Assembly (NCBI GenBank): GCA_947034885.2
Contig: OX344749.2
Location: forward strand, 7,269,501-7,333,500
Reading direction: 5' to 3'
From: Thuidium tamariscinum
Lineage: Eukaryota > Streptophyta > Bryopsida > Hypnales > Thuidiaceae
DNA: 64,000 nucleotides
Made by a program: the position numbers and the translations under genes. Under the pieces are notes generated by a model, which saw only the letters and a list, made by a program, of their open reading frames with translations, was not told the origin of the DNA and did no database searches. This document shows positions 40,502-56,000 of this stretch, piece after piece (position 1 is the first letter of the stretch; the number at the start of each line of letters is the position of its first letter).

Positions 40502-40819
40502 AGTTTCAAAAGAGATTTATTAAAATCAATAAAGAAGGAAAATAATGTTAACACAAATACAAATAAATGGATAATGCAATTATATATATATAAATAAATA
40601 AATAAAAGTGTGATTATTGTATAAGGTACTTCATACAATATTAAAAAGTAGTTTGAATACAAATCTATAATATCAAGTGTGTTTAATATTCCAATGCATA
40701 CCATCTCCTTTAGCACACTTGATATGAAATCATATAAAATCCTTTGTGGTTATGTACAAGTTGGTAGATACATACATGCTCAATTAGAATTATACAAAGC
40801 TAAATTTCCACACTTTAGA

Positions 40820-41425
40820 TTTGCCCAAGGCCTGTTTTGAGTTTCTTGAATTTGTTCTAAATTGAACTAAATGCCAACATTTTGATAAGTTGTATCAATT
40901 TTAATTGTAATTGTACAAATTCAAACTAGACATGTTAGAGATTGCATAGGAAAATAAAACACACAATATCACTGATGGAGTGAAAGATTATAGTGTTTAA
41001 CCATGAAGGGGTTAAAATTGCAAAAGTGATGTGAAGTCTTTCTATTAACTTTTCACAAGTCTAATCTAAAAAGTTGGTGACCAAAATAATATGTGTTCAA
41101 AGGGCCTAACATGCACAATTACAATCAATTTATAGCTTTTCAAAATCTACTTTACAATTTTTGTAAATGAATTTTGAATGTGATTTTTTCTCCAAGATCT
41201 AGTGTATTTGAGGCTAATTTTCAAGAGCTCTCAACACTATGGAAAGTTAAGATTGCAAGGGGTACCCTTACACAAAATCTTGAATAGAAAAATCACTATC
41301 ATTCATTTTCTAGATTGGATTTTTGACATTGAAACTAGACTTCTAAAAAAACTTTCCGAAAATATGAACTACTAAAAATAGCAACTTGGTTAGGTTTTAT
41401 TTAACTTCAAAGTCTTGCAAACACT
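40820..41425. mobile_element. TTAA-family element, inverse copy of 1762-2410, cut by a LINE
   Basis: The minus strand of this stretch follows 1790-2405 almost end to end: GCCCAAGGCCT at the outer end, GTGATGTGAAG in the middle and CAAAGTCTTGCAAACACTAG at the inner end. The CCCCTAAATGCCC terminus expected beyond 41425 is missing because the LINE fragment begins there with its T tract. Non-coding. Confidence 0.65.
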
Positions 41426-43405
41426 AGATTTTTTTTAACAAATGGATAAGATCCACTGCATTGAAAAGGAGAACCAAAACAACAACCAAGCCAAAGAGGC
41501 TGGACAATGAAGAGAGATTTGAGCGAAAGAAAAGCCTACAAAGCGAGTAAAACATAGAAATAAAGGGGCCACCAAAACACTAGAGGAAGAAACATAATTG
41601 AGGGAGTGTCCAATTCCATCGAATGAACTCTCTATTCCAACTAGGAAGGACTGGGGATTGAAGCCAAATATCATTGAATTTAGCCCAGATCTGATTTGTA
41701 CAATGCGGCTGAGAGCGTGCTCCCTTGCGAGCTCTGTATTGGGTTGCTCTAAGGTAGGTACACCCAAAAGCGCCCTATTCCTAAAAGCGCCATCTATAGT
41801 GCACATACATTTCCAAAATCAATCATGTTCAGAGGGTGTAGATGGCACTTTTAGAAACAGACTTTGACCATTAATAGCTTCTGCATACGGTATCCAAATC
41901 TTGCGTTCTTTGGTGTGTTGGAACATGCTTTCACTTGCCAACAAGACTGCAGAAAAATCTGAACTAGCTAATAACAAGAACTAGGCACAATATGAATAAG
42001 TGGCGCTTTTGGGTGTACCTACCTTACCTGAATCTAGCAGGGCTTCCCATATGGCCTTTTGAAATAAATCCTTAGGCCATTCAACATGCTCAAAAACTTT
42101 TGTACTGCGAGAAATCCATAAAATCCAAAGTGTGGAGCATCCCTTTTTTATAACTTTTTGAGAAAGTGCCAAGATGGCAATCACTTCAAATTTGGTGAAG
42201 CATTGTATTTCTACATTCATCTATCTTTTGGACTAAAAAACACTTTTCCATCATATTCATACACTTTTTCATCCAAATTTGGCAACTTCATCCATACTTT
42301 AAAGAGAACTAGAAAATTTTTGGTGAAAAAAGATTACTTTCATTTGGTGAGAAAAAGACATTTATTTTGAAATAGTGCAATTTGGCCCCATGGTACTAGA
42401 AAAAAAGGGTAGTAAGGACCAAACGAGGCGAAGGTGCAAGAATTTACGGGAAAAAAAATTCCCCAAAATGCATTGGTTGTGGTCGAATCTTACATAGGGT
42501 CGTAAGATTGGATGTTGACTGTGCAGGTGGTGAATGATGGACTATGCAAAATCACATATCTCTTGTGCTTTCAGGCAGTAATAAAATCTATGGATTGGGG
42601 TTCCTTCGATGTTGGTAGAGCAACAATTGCATCTAGTGTTGATTGTTGGGTTGTTACGAGCTCTCCATGAGTGTATTGCTACTACCTTGGGCCATAGTGA
42701 CCACATGAACGTGGCTTTTTTATAGGACCGAGCTTTGTGCCACAGGTCTTGCTAATTAGGTAAGAAATTGGTGGGGAGCTCGTTTGGCCATTTGGATGGG
42801 ATGGATCGTTTGAGTTGTTTATTTGTGGAAAGGAGCTAACGACCAATAGATGACGTATATACCATTAGTTGAGTGCTATCCTTCCAACACCATCTGCTAT
42901 GATTGAAAGTGAGCCCCTTAATTACCCCATTGAAATATAATGTAGGAGTCTTCCCTTGCCGTTTGCAACCTTCAAGTATGTGGGTGCAATGAATATAATC
43001 ACTATGAGATAATTACCTAGAATGAAGGCCAATCGTCCTTGTCATGACATCCATTGGTAGAGAAATAGATAGGTGTTGTTGGGGGCTAATCTTGATCATT
43101 GTTCCTTTGACCTTCCATGTTAGGCTTGGTATCTCTTCCTCTGGGCCAATAAAAATCCCTAACCATTGGACTTCAAATGCATAATCATCTTCCTTCAAGA
43201 AAGAGAGCCAATTTGGCGGAATGTGTGCAATAAGGTAGCGCTAGTGGTGGTATTCCTGATCTTCAAGTTGGAACGTTGTTGATAATGTTTGCCATGGGAT
43301 GAAGTCCTTCCTCTCTTTATCCCAAAGATCACCTATGCTTCGAAGTCTGTGTTGAGCTAATTTCCTTGCTCTATCTAGATTTTGGCCTTGGACATTACAT
43401 TTAAG
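41426..43405 (-). mobile_element. 5'-truncated LINE fragment (3' part of the reverse-transcriptase ORF)
   Basis: The poly(A) tail appears as a T run at 41427-41434 on the plus strand. Reading the minus strand from 43405, residues such as RSIGDLWDKERKDFIPWQT, then WLGIFIGPEEE and SLPMDVMTR, then a zinc-binding RVT-type module (RCNCCSTNIEG...HRFYYC at about 42637-42570) and WILWISRSTKVFEHVEWP (around 42130) occur in the order of the C-terminal half of plant LINE ORF2. The frame has stop codons and shifts, so it is dead. The apurinic endonuclease and polymerase core are absent. A TA-flanked MITE splits it at 41752-42024. Confidence 0.75.
41752..42024. mobile_element. 273-bp MITE with perfect 23-bp TIRs and TA target duplication
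   Basis: The 23-bp ends (41752-41774 and 42002-42024) are perfect inverted repeats beginning AGGTAGGTACACCC and running through AAAAGCGCC. TA dinucleotides flank both sides (41750-41751, 42025-42026), as for Tc1/mariner-class transposition. A second, weaker inverted pair (AAAAGCGCCATCTATAG and GTAGATGGCACTTTTA) lies inside. Perfect ends suggest a young insertion into the LINE. Confidence 0.85.
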
Positions 43406-43406
43406 G

Positions 43407-44208
43407 TAGCCGGCTCAAAAAGCGACCCTTTAAGGGTTGTTGGCCTTTTTGATGGTTTTCAGATGCTCAAAATTTTTTCCACTTATTTTTCTCTTGAAGA
43501 AGAATTGATGAGGAATCTAATCCAAGTGGTTTCATATTTTTTGGAGCATTTAAGAATTACTTATGAATTTTCAAAGAATTATGGGGTAGGTACCTATTCC
43601 TGACTTGTAGGCCTTACAAAAACCATGCACATGTGATTTGAAAAAAGATATGGCTTGACTTCAAATAAGCAGTGTTGCATCAAAAAAGTAATACATGAAG
43701 TTCCTAAATGCAATCTTATTAAAACTTAACAAATCTTACATTATTTTAATATTTGGAAGAAGTTAATTGGACAATCAATTTTCATTCAAAAAAATTAAGT
43801 AAACACACCCTAACTTTGAAATGGACCCTCTTTGGTTCTAATTCCATCCATTGGCAAAGTATGAAGTAACATATGGCAAGTCTTAATTATGCACTCACAT
43901 TATTGGCAATCCATTTTGGAACCATTGATTGTCCATTAGACAACTCCCTACTGAACATAACATTCAGTAGCCCATAGAAGGATTGCCTTTCGCTTTATGA
44001 AGTCCCCATCACCTAATTTCATCTGACATTTCTTGAAGTTTGCAATTTTAGTTACTGAATGGTGTGAAATATTCTACACCATTTCATCTGCTGGATGGAG
44101 TGGTGTGGGATATTCCACACCATTTCATCCGTTGGGAGGCAGTGCTACTGAATGTTATGAACCATTTGAAGAAGAGGGTCTCTTTTCGAGCCACCTACCA
44201 TAGGAGTT
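43407..44208. mobile_element. TIR element, about 800 bp, non-coding
   Basis: Left end GGTAGCCGGCTCAAAAAGCG and right end, on the other strand, GGTAGGTGGCTCGAAAAGAG are inverted repeats of about 25 bp, both continuing into ACCCT. The interior is AT-rich, with a short internal near-duplication of ATTCCACACCATTTCATC around 44070-44130. A related but eroded region lies at 20400-20640. It sits directly at the 5' edge of the LINE fragment. No clear target duplication. Confidence 0.6.
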
Positions 44209-44682
44209 AACTCAACATTTTTCTGATCAAATACCCACTGTATTCATAAGTACATTACCCTACGGCCGCAAAGGGCTTTCAGGCTCTTCTAGGGCTGTTC
44301 ACTAAATAGCACGAACTCCAAAAAACTGGATGAAAAGCATCCATTCGTAGGAAGTTCATAAGCAAGTTTTTAAACCTTTGAATGAAGGTTACTGTAATGA
44401 AGAAGACACCAAGGTAAGTTAGGGCTAGGGTTGAGAGCAGTTGCTGCTACTTCTTCTCGCCTCTCGGAATCTCACCTCTCACATTCTGCACCACAATCCA
44501 TCCGCTTCGTTTCTGCTGCAACAATTTGTACATGGTGGAGGTCTCCAGCAAACTATGTTCCATGTATAGCGCGATCTCGATGTATTCAAAAGTCTGCGTG
44601 CAGAACCGCAATTGCTTCAGAAACTTAGCAGACTGTTGTTTGCCGCATTCATTCCCGTTGTTTTCATAGTGTGATTGGGTTT
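44209..44682 (+). promoter_or_regulatory. Upstream region and probable 5' UTR of the NTM1-type gene
   Basis: Composition changes from AT-rich to mixed at about 44430. An open frame of 65 codons at 44431-44628 is Ser/Ala/Arg-rich and transit-peptide-like, but it is in a different frame and stops before the methyltransferase frame. It could be an upstream ORF or an unrecognised first exon joined by splicing. Confidence 0.35.
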
Positions 44683-47506
<2,824 letters not shown>

Positions 47507-48026
47507 TACAGGTAGTTCTTTTCATGTATATTCTACATCGACGTACTGTATTTCATTGTATCGACTAGTATTCGTACACCGAGTGCAGTACGAGAGCATA
47601 CTCAGTTGATAATCATTTTTGGCGTCGTACTGGTGACGGTCTGGGATGGTCCAATAACCCTAGGCATTACCACCTCTACAGACTATTGTCTTGGCTAACG
47701 GTACTCTGGTTAATGCAAGTTGACTCCAGTATGATATGGCTATCAACCCAGGTATCATTGTAATAACCTCGGTGTACAGGTAACCAGATATGGAGTATCC
47801 CATTTTTCAATATCAGTATTGGTACCCACCTTATGGTTACAAGGGTATCATATGTGCAGCTGTAAGCATTGAATGAAGATTATACAGATTATGACCCGTC
47901 TTCCATGAAATGTATTCTTTTTTTACATGTGACCTGTTGCCTCTTAACATTCTATCTCAATTTGTCAAATTGGGGTAATCTGTGAGGGATGGAACTAAGG
48001 AACTAAGGTGTTGGTGGTCCATTTAA
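47507..48026. other. 3' flank of the NTM1-type gene
   Basis: Probably 3' UTR and short intergenic sequence. No open frame of note. It ends at the TTAA-flanked element beginning at 48027. Confidence 0.45.
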
Positions 48027-48830
48027 CCCCTAACTGCCCAATCGATCATATATGGTCAATCTGAAATTTCAGGCTCATTTCTGAATGGGTAGTTAAATTC
48101 TTGTAATCATTTAAAAAAAAAATTCGGGCAGTTTTAAGGGCTAACTATTGAAAACTTTCATTTTTCACTGAAAAAAGTACATATTTGATTATTGAGAGGT
48201 CTTCAAAGGCATACATGTACCATAAGTGAAGTGTAAAGCTTGCCAATTTTACTTCATTTCCTAGTTTTATGCAATTTCATTTTATTTGAGATCTAAGAAA
48301 TTGTACATATCTATTTGCTTTGAAAATAGTGCCAATGGAAAGAAGAAAGTGTTTTCATGATATTCACCATTGAAATTTTAAATGAACATCTATTGATTTG
48401 GAGTTATTTGCAATTTCTATATATAAAAAATAATTGCATTTTAACAATTGTAAGGTGAATTGTGTAATGAATTTAGTAGCTTTTCATGTGAAACTAAGTT
48501 TTTTAGAAGTGCATTTTAGTTTGCTAACACTCTTTATAGTTGTTTATGTCACCTCCAATCCCCAAAAAAATTTATATGCAAATTTTAGAAACATTGTGAC
48601 AATATACTAAATATAAAAAATGTACTCTTCTCTTCTTATAATCTCACAACTCCTATGTAATTTTGTACTAAAAATTTGTGTACTTACTAATAAACAAGCT
48701 CTTTAAACATCTATGTAGTCAGATTTTGAAAAAAAAATCAATTTACTTCACTAGGGATGACTACAAGTTCATGCACTTTTTTCATAGTACATAGTCAAAA
48801 CACACTTGAAAAGGCTTGGGCATTTAGGAA
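48027..48830. mobile_element. TTAA-family TIR element, 804 bp
   Basis: TTAA lies at both sides (48023-48026 and 48831-48834). The left end is CCCCTAACTGCCCAA; the right end on the other strand is TTCCTAAATGCCCAA. The interior from about 48400 to 48670 matches, on the opposite strand, the centre of the 60422-62461 element (CTCACAACTCCTATG, CACCTCCAAT, AACATTGTGAC). Non-coding. Confidence 0.75.
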
Positions 48831-48834
48831 TTAA

Positions 48835-50087
48835 GAGTTGATTGCATTTTAAGAAAACTTGAACTCCTTGAAACATTTTTCAATAAATTTTAATAGAAAG
48901 AAAATAAAATCGACCTCCAATTCAAGAAAATAAAATTGGCATCCAATTCAAGAATGCTTCAAATTATTTGGATCTTCCAAGAGTTAGTTATGAATTTTAA
49001 AAGTTGAATTGTAGAGGTTATCAATAGTTTCTACCTCCTCTATTTGAGCATTGATGAAGATTTTTTTCAAGTTTGTTTTGTTTTAGGGCCTCCTATTTTA
49101 GTATTAAAGTAGATAAACCTATTACCACCTAGATTTGCTATCAAGAAACTTAAGAGAAGTTATTTGTCAATTTACATATTTTTTAGGGATTGAAAAGTAC
49201 AACAAATGAATTTTCTTCAATTTATTAAAGTTTGTTGGCACTTAATTGGTAAAGCATGGATAGATCCATACTAAACCACATGTTGAAGTGTCTCTTGTCC
49301 AAATGCATTGTCATGATGCTAAAAAATTGCTATAATTGTGGTAATGAGTGGGTGATTGATTCAAATGGGAGCACATTGACTCATTGAGTGATTAACAACA
49401 TTGAGTTGTTCTACCTCTAATGGATTAAAGTTAGGTCTTGTACAATTAGTCTTTTTTGAAGTGTCTCCTACATTTTTGTTCCTTTGTCTTTTTTGCAATT
49501 AAAAGTTATTTTTCTAATCTTTATGAGTCTGTATGCCTCAAAAAATTGTGAAAAAGTTGCATTGATTTATAAGTTGATGCACCATGTATCCATGTCCTTG
49601 CTCTTGAATTACCATCTTTAAGATTTAGGAATGTTGGAAATTAGCTTTTTCAAGAGAATTAAGTTAAAGAGGTTGTGGGAATAAAAAGAGACCTTCTAAA
49701 ATGATCCTCTAATGTAAAGGTACATTTTATACTCTTCATTGCACCATCAATGTACAAGAAGTGTACCTTTTAGATGGTGGTCCACTTTAGTAACCATTGA
49801 ATTCCAACTTTATGAATTGACAAAGGTCCAAACAATATTATATGTTCACGTTTAATTTGATAGATTGGTGTTGAAATAATTTAATGGTAGTGCAATTTAG
49901 ATTTCTTAGCTTTTGACACTTTGCTTTTTTACCTAATTTTTATACTCCTATTTTTTGAATTGATTCTTTCTATTCATGCATAAATGTGTTTTTTTTTCTA
50001 AATTTTCTTAAGAATAATTTTCGGATGTTTACAATTATCAACAATGAATTTTTTCAAATTTTCATAAATAGTTGTAACAATTTTTAA
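48835..50087. other. AT-rich intergenic DNA, nothing recognised
   Basis: No open frame above 60 codons starts here and no repeat ends are clear, apart from a short local duplication near 48900-48960 (AGAAAATAAAAT, ATCCAATTCAAGAA). Confidence 0.5.
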
Positions 50088-50307
50088 CCCCTAAACAATG
50101 CTGGAGCCATTTCCTAGTCGATGAACAAGTGAGCTTTTTGCATTACAAGATAGAATTGCAAGCATTCATCTTCAGAATTAGGGGTGAAAAAGGAAGATCT
50201 TCTATAGTTTGTTGACTTCAAATGTGCACTTTTGGATTTTTTAATACCAATGATTCCCACTGTTTTACAAAAGATGATTTCTTGGGTGACCCCACGTTGT
50301 TTAAGGG
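50088..50307. mobile_element. TTAA-family small MITE, 220 bp
   Basis: TTAA on both sides (50084-50087 and 50308-50311). The ends CCCCTAAACAATGCTGG and, on the other strand, CCCTTAAACAACGTGGG are inverted repeats. It is collinear with 14625-14843. Intact target duplications suggest it is younger than that copy. Confidence 0.75.
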
Positions 50308-50358
50308 TTAAAATTTCAAACATCATCCAAGGTTTCCCTAATTATTTATGAAACTGAT

Positions 50359-50521
50359 CTATATGTACGTTATGAAATGACTTGAGTTACATGTCAATTC
50401 CATTCCTCTGAGAATTCACTGAAACATACTTCAAGGGGTCTACATGTACGGTATGAAATGACTTGAGTTACATATCAATTCCATTCCTCTGAAATATTCA
50501 CTGAAAGATACTTCAAGGGGT
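50359..50521. repeat. Tandem duplication of an 81-82-bp unit
   Basis: 50359-50439 and 50440-50521 both read from CTAYATGTACG through TATGAAATGACTTGAGTTAC to TACTTCAAGGGGT with few differences. No coding frame or known element. Confidence 0.85.
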
Positions 50522-51764
50522 TTAGCTTCCCCCAAATGCAAGTCAGCTGTGAAATAGTTCATTTATTATGTGTGTTTTCGATGCAGTGGGTTCTCCCCAT
50601 TCGTTCCAAAAAAAAAATAGTCCACTTATGGAAGGCCTACCTTACAGTTGCATTTAAAAAACCGGAATTCAATTACGACCACAAGCAGCTCATATAAAAT
50701 CTCTCAGGGGGTTCCCTACAAGATTCAACCTTGATTACATACACAGATTTACAAGTACGATCGACTCCTGGAATACTCCGAGTCTGAATACCCTGAGTTT
50801 TAATTTTCAATGTTCAGCGTTCTATCACCGCAACGAGTCTAACATACCCCAAAACAGAGCATTCGAAAATCGGAATGAGATGCACGCCGCAAACGGGACA
50901 CCGCATACGGGAAACCAAAGCGCGATTTAGACAATATTAAGGTATGCGCAGCGAATATCATAGTTTCTAATACGTAACATAAACTAATTTTACTAATCAT
51001 TGGGAGTCATTTGAATACAGCTATGAAATTCTACAGTACTGTCTCCAAGTGCACCAAAATTCAACAACAACAGTACACGTACGTCACTCACAGACTTTGA
51101 CTTTTTCATTGTGCAGATTTTGTGCAATCCATTCCGAGGTACGTGTATAGTGATGCGAAAGCAATATCGAGGAATCATATGCGCGAGACAGGTATTGAAT
51201 GCTTGCACAGATGTAAGCGCATCAACAAGCCTCTTGTAATTGAACCGACAGAGGAAAGCGATCAAGATAAACAACAATTCAGATTCTTGAGTAAGCTACA
51301 GTAAGTTAATCTTGTACGGCGTCACAAGATCAAAATGCAAGCACTCAGATCGCATCCATAGCAGTATAGCACACAATCGGTAGACCTTCCTTTATTGATA
51401 GAAAAACAAAACCCCACACAAAAAACCACCGCCACAAGGGACAGATATGTAACTGGCGTGGCCTACATCTTCCTGACGAGCACTGAAGTTCTGATTCGGA
51501 CCAGTCTGTAACTTCCAGTACCGGCAAGCAGCCCACCAAGTCTATAGCCTGCAGCTTGAGAAGCTAGTTCGGCTAGAGAATGGTCCCGTCCCATATAATA
51601 AGTAGTACTACAATCCACTGCAAATCCGCTGCGCACCAGCCAGGCAACAGGGCGTTGGCCAGCCATTAACTTACGAAGGTCCGATTATTAGATGATTAAT
51701 CTTACTAGAAATCAAGCCTAGCGCAGTCCCACTTCTGGAACTAGCTAGCTAGCTGCCCGACTGC
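50522..51764. other. Intergenic region downstream of the STIG1-like gene
   Basis: Composition is more balanced than in the repeat zones. Frames of 60-94 codons occur on both strands (50993-51277 on minus is the longest), but none has a domain I recognise. The part next to 51764 probably belongs to the 3' UTR of the minus-strand STIG1-like gene. Confidence 0.35.
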
Positions 51765-53009
51765 TCAGTATTTGGGAACGCAACACTTTTTCACGCTATC
51801 GTACTTGGTGCCAGCCTTGCACTGCTGTCCGCACTTGCCGCCGCTGCCATGGCCAATCAAAGCAATCCATAGTATCAATGTCAGAGTCTAGAAAAGAATT
51901 GCAGCGCATGCAGGCATATCCGCAACAATCTAGTAACCTAGCTACCTAGTAGCTAGCACCCCGCCATCGAAAGCAATCAATGCGCGCATAGATCGATCTT
52001 GACTGTCTCGACAGAAGCTAGATAGCTAGCCTCAGACCAATTAATCGACAACTATCTAGCAGCTGAAACGGATCTGTAGTAAACCAATCCAAACCCTCAT
52101 TGCCAAACTACAAACTTAAGATTCAGATTCGTAACTAATCTTTCAATGAGGACAATACATACCTGCAGGTAGCCTCTCCGCCCTTGAGGGTCACGGGGCA
52201 GCAGTAGCCGCACTTGCCGCAGTTGAAGATGTCGTTGTTCAAGTTCTTCTCGCACCCGTTCTTCCAGATGTCGCCGTCGCAGTTGCCATACCCAGGCTTG
52301 CACACGGGAGGGCAGCACTTGCCGGCCTTGCAAGGGGTCACGGCGTTGGGGACTTGCTTGCAGCAATTGCCGCACTTGCCGCAGTTGAAGGGGTCGCTCA
52401 ACAAGCTTTTCTCGCACCCGTTCTTCCAGATGTTGCCGTCGCAGTTGCCGTACCCGGGCTTGCACTCGGGCGGGCAGCACTTGCCGTACTTGCATGGGGT
52501 CACGGCGTTCGCCACCTGCTTGCAACAGTTGCCGCACTTACCGCAGTTCTTCGGGTCCGTGAAGATGTTCGTCTCGCACCCGGGCACCCGGGGGTTGCAG
52601 TCTCCGTAGCCCGTCGAGCACTTGGTCCACGCATCCGCGCTGCCTGCACAATCGCGCACACACATCAACATTCACATTAGAAACCTTTCATCGACTGCAG
52701 CATGCATCATGGGTACCTACACTCGAAAGCTCGAATCACGCTGATCGTGAACTGATCGAACGGACAGACCTGAGATAGGCACACAAATATACACGTCATC
52801 CTGCAGAGACTACAGATAAGTAATCACTGGCATGCATGACGGAAAAGAGGGACCGTTTCCGAACTGAACCACCACGCTGGTGACGGACATGCATACAGAC
52901 GAGAAGAGTTAATGCGGGGACGTGAGGTACCAATGAAAAGCACCGCCAAGGTGGCAGCCAACACTAGCATGGTCGGAATTGTCTGCGCTGATCGCCGAGA
53001 GTTCGCCAT
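51765..53009 (-). CDS. STIG1-like secreted cysteine-repeat protein
   Basis: Three exons on the minus strand: 53009-52931, 52643-52163 and 51843-51765, joined in phase to 212 aa. The N-terminus is a signal peptide (basic MANSRRSAQ, then a hydrophobic core LVLAATLAVLFI), so the protein should be secreted. The mature part consists of Cys-rich modules: CSTGYGDCNPRVPGCETNIFTDPKNCGKCG, then a 54-residue unit (NCGKCGNCCKQV...CCPP.CKPGYGNCDG.IWKNGCEK) present nearly twice, then GKCGYCC...CSGGKCGQQCKAGTKYDS and a terminal CCVPKY. This pattern (CGxCGxxC, CxxGY.xC) is that of STIG1, a family known from stigma secretions and from extracellular signalling in seed plants. Here the function is unknown. The internal repeat is near-identical at the DNA level, which also creates long antisense open frames at 52214-52680. 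Confidence 0.88.
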
Positions 53010-56000
53010 CGCTGAGCTGAGAATGACAGGCCGGATTGCACTCACTTCGCCAATGGATATGATATCAATTGACAGTGGACAGGAGGAGAGCGAACTGGAG
53101 CGAAAGGATGACAGATGCATAGGCAGGTTGCTGGGATGCTGGTACGGTGATGTTGAAGGCCAGCCGAAGTCCGCCTTAAGTAGTGAATGCGAGGTCAGTA
53201 AGTTGTTGGGTCCAGTAATTTTCAAGTACAGTGCGCAGGCGCCGGCGCTTGTTAATTTTAGTTCGTCGACGTCATAGCCTGGGACGTTAATCAACTACTG
53301 GATGAACTTCAGTACTCTGGGTTGCCAACCGCTGGGATTTGGATCCTATGCTGAATTTTGAATCAGGTCGATCCCGGGTAAAATTGAATGTTCCCGTCCA
53401 TAGTCGACAGCATGACGCACGTGGCTACCCCCGAATATGCTGCACGAATATCACAATTTCCCGGGTGAGCCGGCCGGTTAGTCCGATCGATGCCCGTGGG
53501 CACCAGGAAAGGTCAATCTAAAAAGTTTGCTCGACAGTTGAGGGATGACCGTTCGAACTTCGAAATCGAGCTGTGCCAAAATGTCAACGTTTACTTTTTG
53601 CAGCTAGCTAGGTGCCCGCCCTTCAGTTAATTGCATCCTTCCGGCACTCCAGCGAAGATGATAGCTCAGGGTACGTTCGAGTGAGGCGATTGTTGTTAAA
53701 AATCACTTGAGGTCGGCTGTGATGGGAAGGGAAGCACCTCTGCAGCTACATTTTTTCCAGTTTGCTGCACACCTGTCGATCGGACGCCTGGTACTGATTG
53801 TCATTTTCATTTTCGTGGAGAGTACTTCAAAAATCTGTCATATGTCTTCAGCTATCATACTTGGTGCTCCCGAGATTGACTAAAAATGAAGTTCTCTACC
53901 AGTCGATCTCATTAGAGAAATTTTGAACTCTCAAAGAGGCTTTTAGAGCATCTCATGCCAGAGCCTTCAAATAGGGGCGTCAAATGAGGTTTGATATGGG
54001 TTCATGGTTGGTGAAAGTACTTCATGCCCCATGCCTATACTCTGAATTGACTCACCAAACACATATCTCAAGTCAAAAACTACCTTTATCAAGCCAAGTG
54101 CAAGGTGTCAGGCCAAGTGTTGGGCCTTCAAGCTCCCAAGGGCTGAAAATTTTTTGAGAGTGTGCCAGATTGAGGAAATCAAGATTTAGTGAGCCACGTT
54201 GAAGAAACACAACAGTTGAGTGTGATTGTTACTTTGAAGTTTTTGCTGGGTAAATATTTGGTTTGGAGTGCCTGGCATGGGGCAGTTTCACAGGGCAAAC
54301 ATTCCATATTAATTATCAATTTGCAACCCTTTGAAGAGCAGGCATGGGAATGCTCTTAGAAATTGACTTGCAAAGCTATTTATTGAAGACTAAAGATGAT
54401 AGCCTTAGTACACAATATGTGTCATTATCTTGTGTAAATATTCATCAAGTACTTATAAATTTGTTAAATAAAGAATACACTTATTGTACTAAGGACTTGA
54501 ATGACAAAAAGTACTTATTATTCAATTGTCCAATAAAAGGTATTTTATGGTGCAAACATCATATGTAAGCATGAAGTATTAATAATCTTATTAAAAAAAA
54601 AGTTTCACTCATTGTATTAAAAATATATGAGCCATTAGTACTTAATTGCATCAAATTTGTCCTTCTCCAAATAAAATAATCCCTTAATGTACTTAAAATT
54701 TGAATGACAAGAAGTCCCATTATCCAATTAAAAAACATGTATCTTTATAAACATCACAATGTCAAAATGGGTGGAAATAAAGAAAAAAAATTGTCCTTCC
54801 TTCGACAAGTACACATTTAAATTCAATTAAAGACCCCAATTGAGGCCATTTTAGAGGCCTCTTTAAAGGTTCAAAATTTCTCTAATGAAACATATTAATG
54901 TCAATTGAATGACTGTCTTGGGACCCGTAATCGATAAGATTCATTCGATATCTTGTTTCGCATTCATCAGTTCACAAACGCCAAGATTATGACGAATGTT
55001 TCAGTGCCCAATGACAGTTCTCACTGGAGAACTAGGAAGTAATTGATGGAATGCCAAGAGGCTTCGGTCTGAAACCGTCGGTGCAAATTTCGCTGCAATC
55101 TGCCGTACTTTCTTCGATCGAATACTCAGGAAGTATAATTCAAATGAGACTGCAGCTACAATTATAGTGAGAGCAAAGCCAGAGAACTCCAACTTAATTA
55201 TCCCACCACAACATTATTCGCCCACGAATTGAATGGTAACTTTTAGGAGGCTCCCGTCTGGACTTACGGCTGATACTCCAATGCTGCGGAGCCTCCAAGG
55301 ACTCCGAGTATTACCACGTCGATCGATCGCATTCAACTGGTTCTAGTGTATGGCCTTGCCTCCGAATCCTCCAATAGATGTGCGTAAGACATTTTTGATC
55401 GATACAGCCTTATCTCCTCACTGTGCCTCGCATGCCATGCAAAAGTCAACCAGGGTTAATCTGGTGTAGCATGCATGTGCGAAAATGTACACTGCCATAC
55501 TAACTCACGCGCTGTCGCTCGCTCGACAAATCCGGTGCAGGAGGGCGAACCGACCAAAAACAATACTCCGAAACCAAGAGGAATCCGTGATGGTGGTGCA
55601 CCGCAAAGTCAAATGCCGTGCCGAAGTCAAAGGCTCTGACTTCTGTCGCTGAGCGATTCTTCATCTGGAGATGAACAAATTTGTCAGACGTCGTGAAGCG
55701 AGCAGTGTAAAGTTTCTCGCGAATTCACTGAGTAGGAGATCTCACGTTTCAGACGTTCGTTCATCCAACTAGCACCTTATCCCTAGCTCTGCGGGCACTG
55801 ATTGACTTCCACATCATACTTGTGTCCTCGACCTGTGACAATCGGGATCATGAGCGTTTCATTACTCGCATTCCTCACATGGAATGAACGTCGAGTTCTC
55901 ATTTTTGGAACGAACGTGTGCCGGGTTTCTAGATTGCATCAAACCGAAGCCAGGTACAATCTGTTCTGTAGATCTGTGGTTCACACGTGGGTCGTGGGAA

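Noticed and set aside
52214-52680. Long plus-strand open frames of 108 and 131 codons opposite the STIG1-like gene
   Set aside because: They are antisense to the GC-rich cysteine-repeat exon and arise from its codon pattern; the minus-strand reading has a signal peptide, family motifs and correct splice phases.
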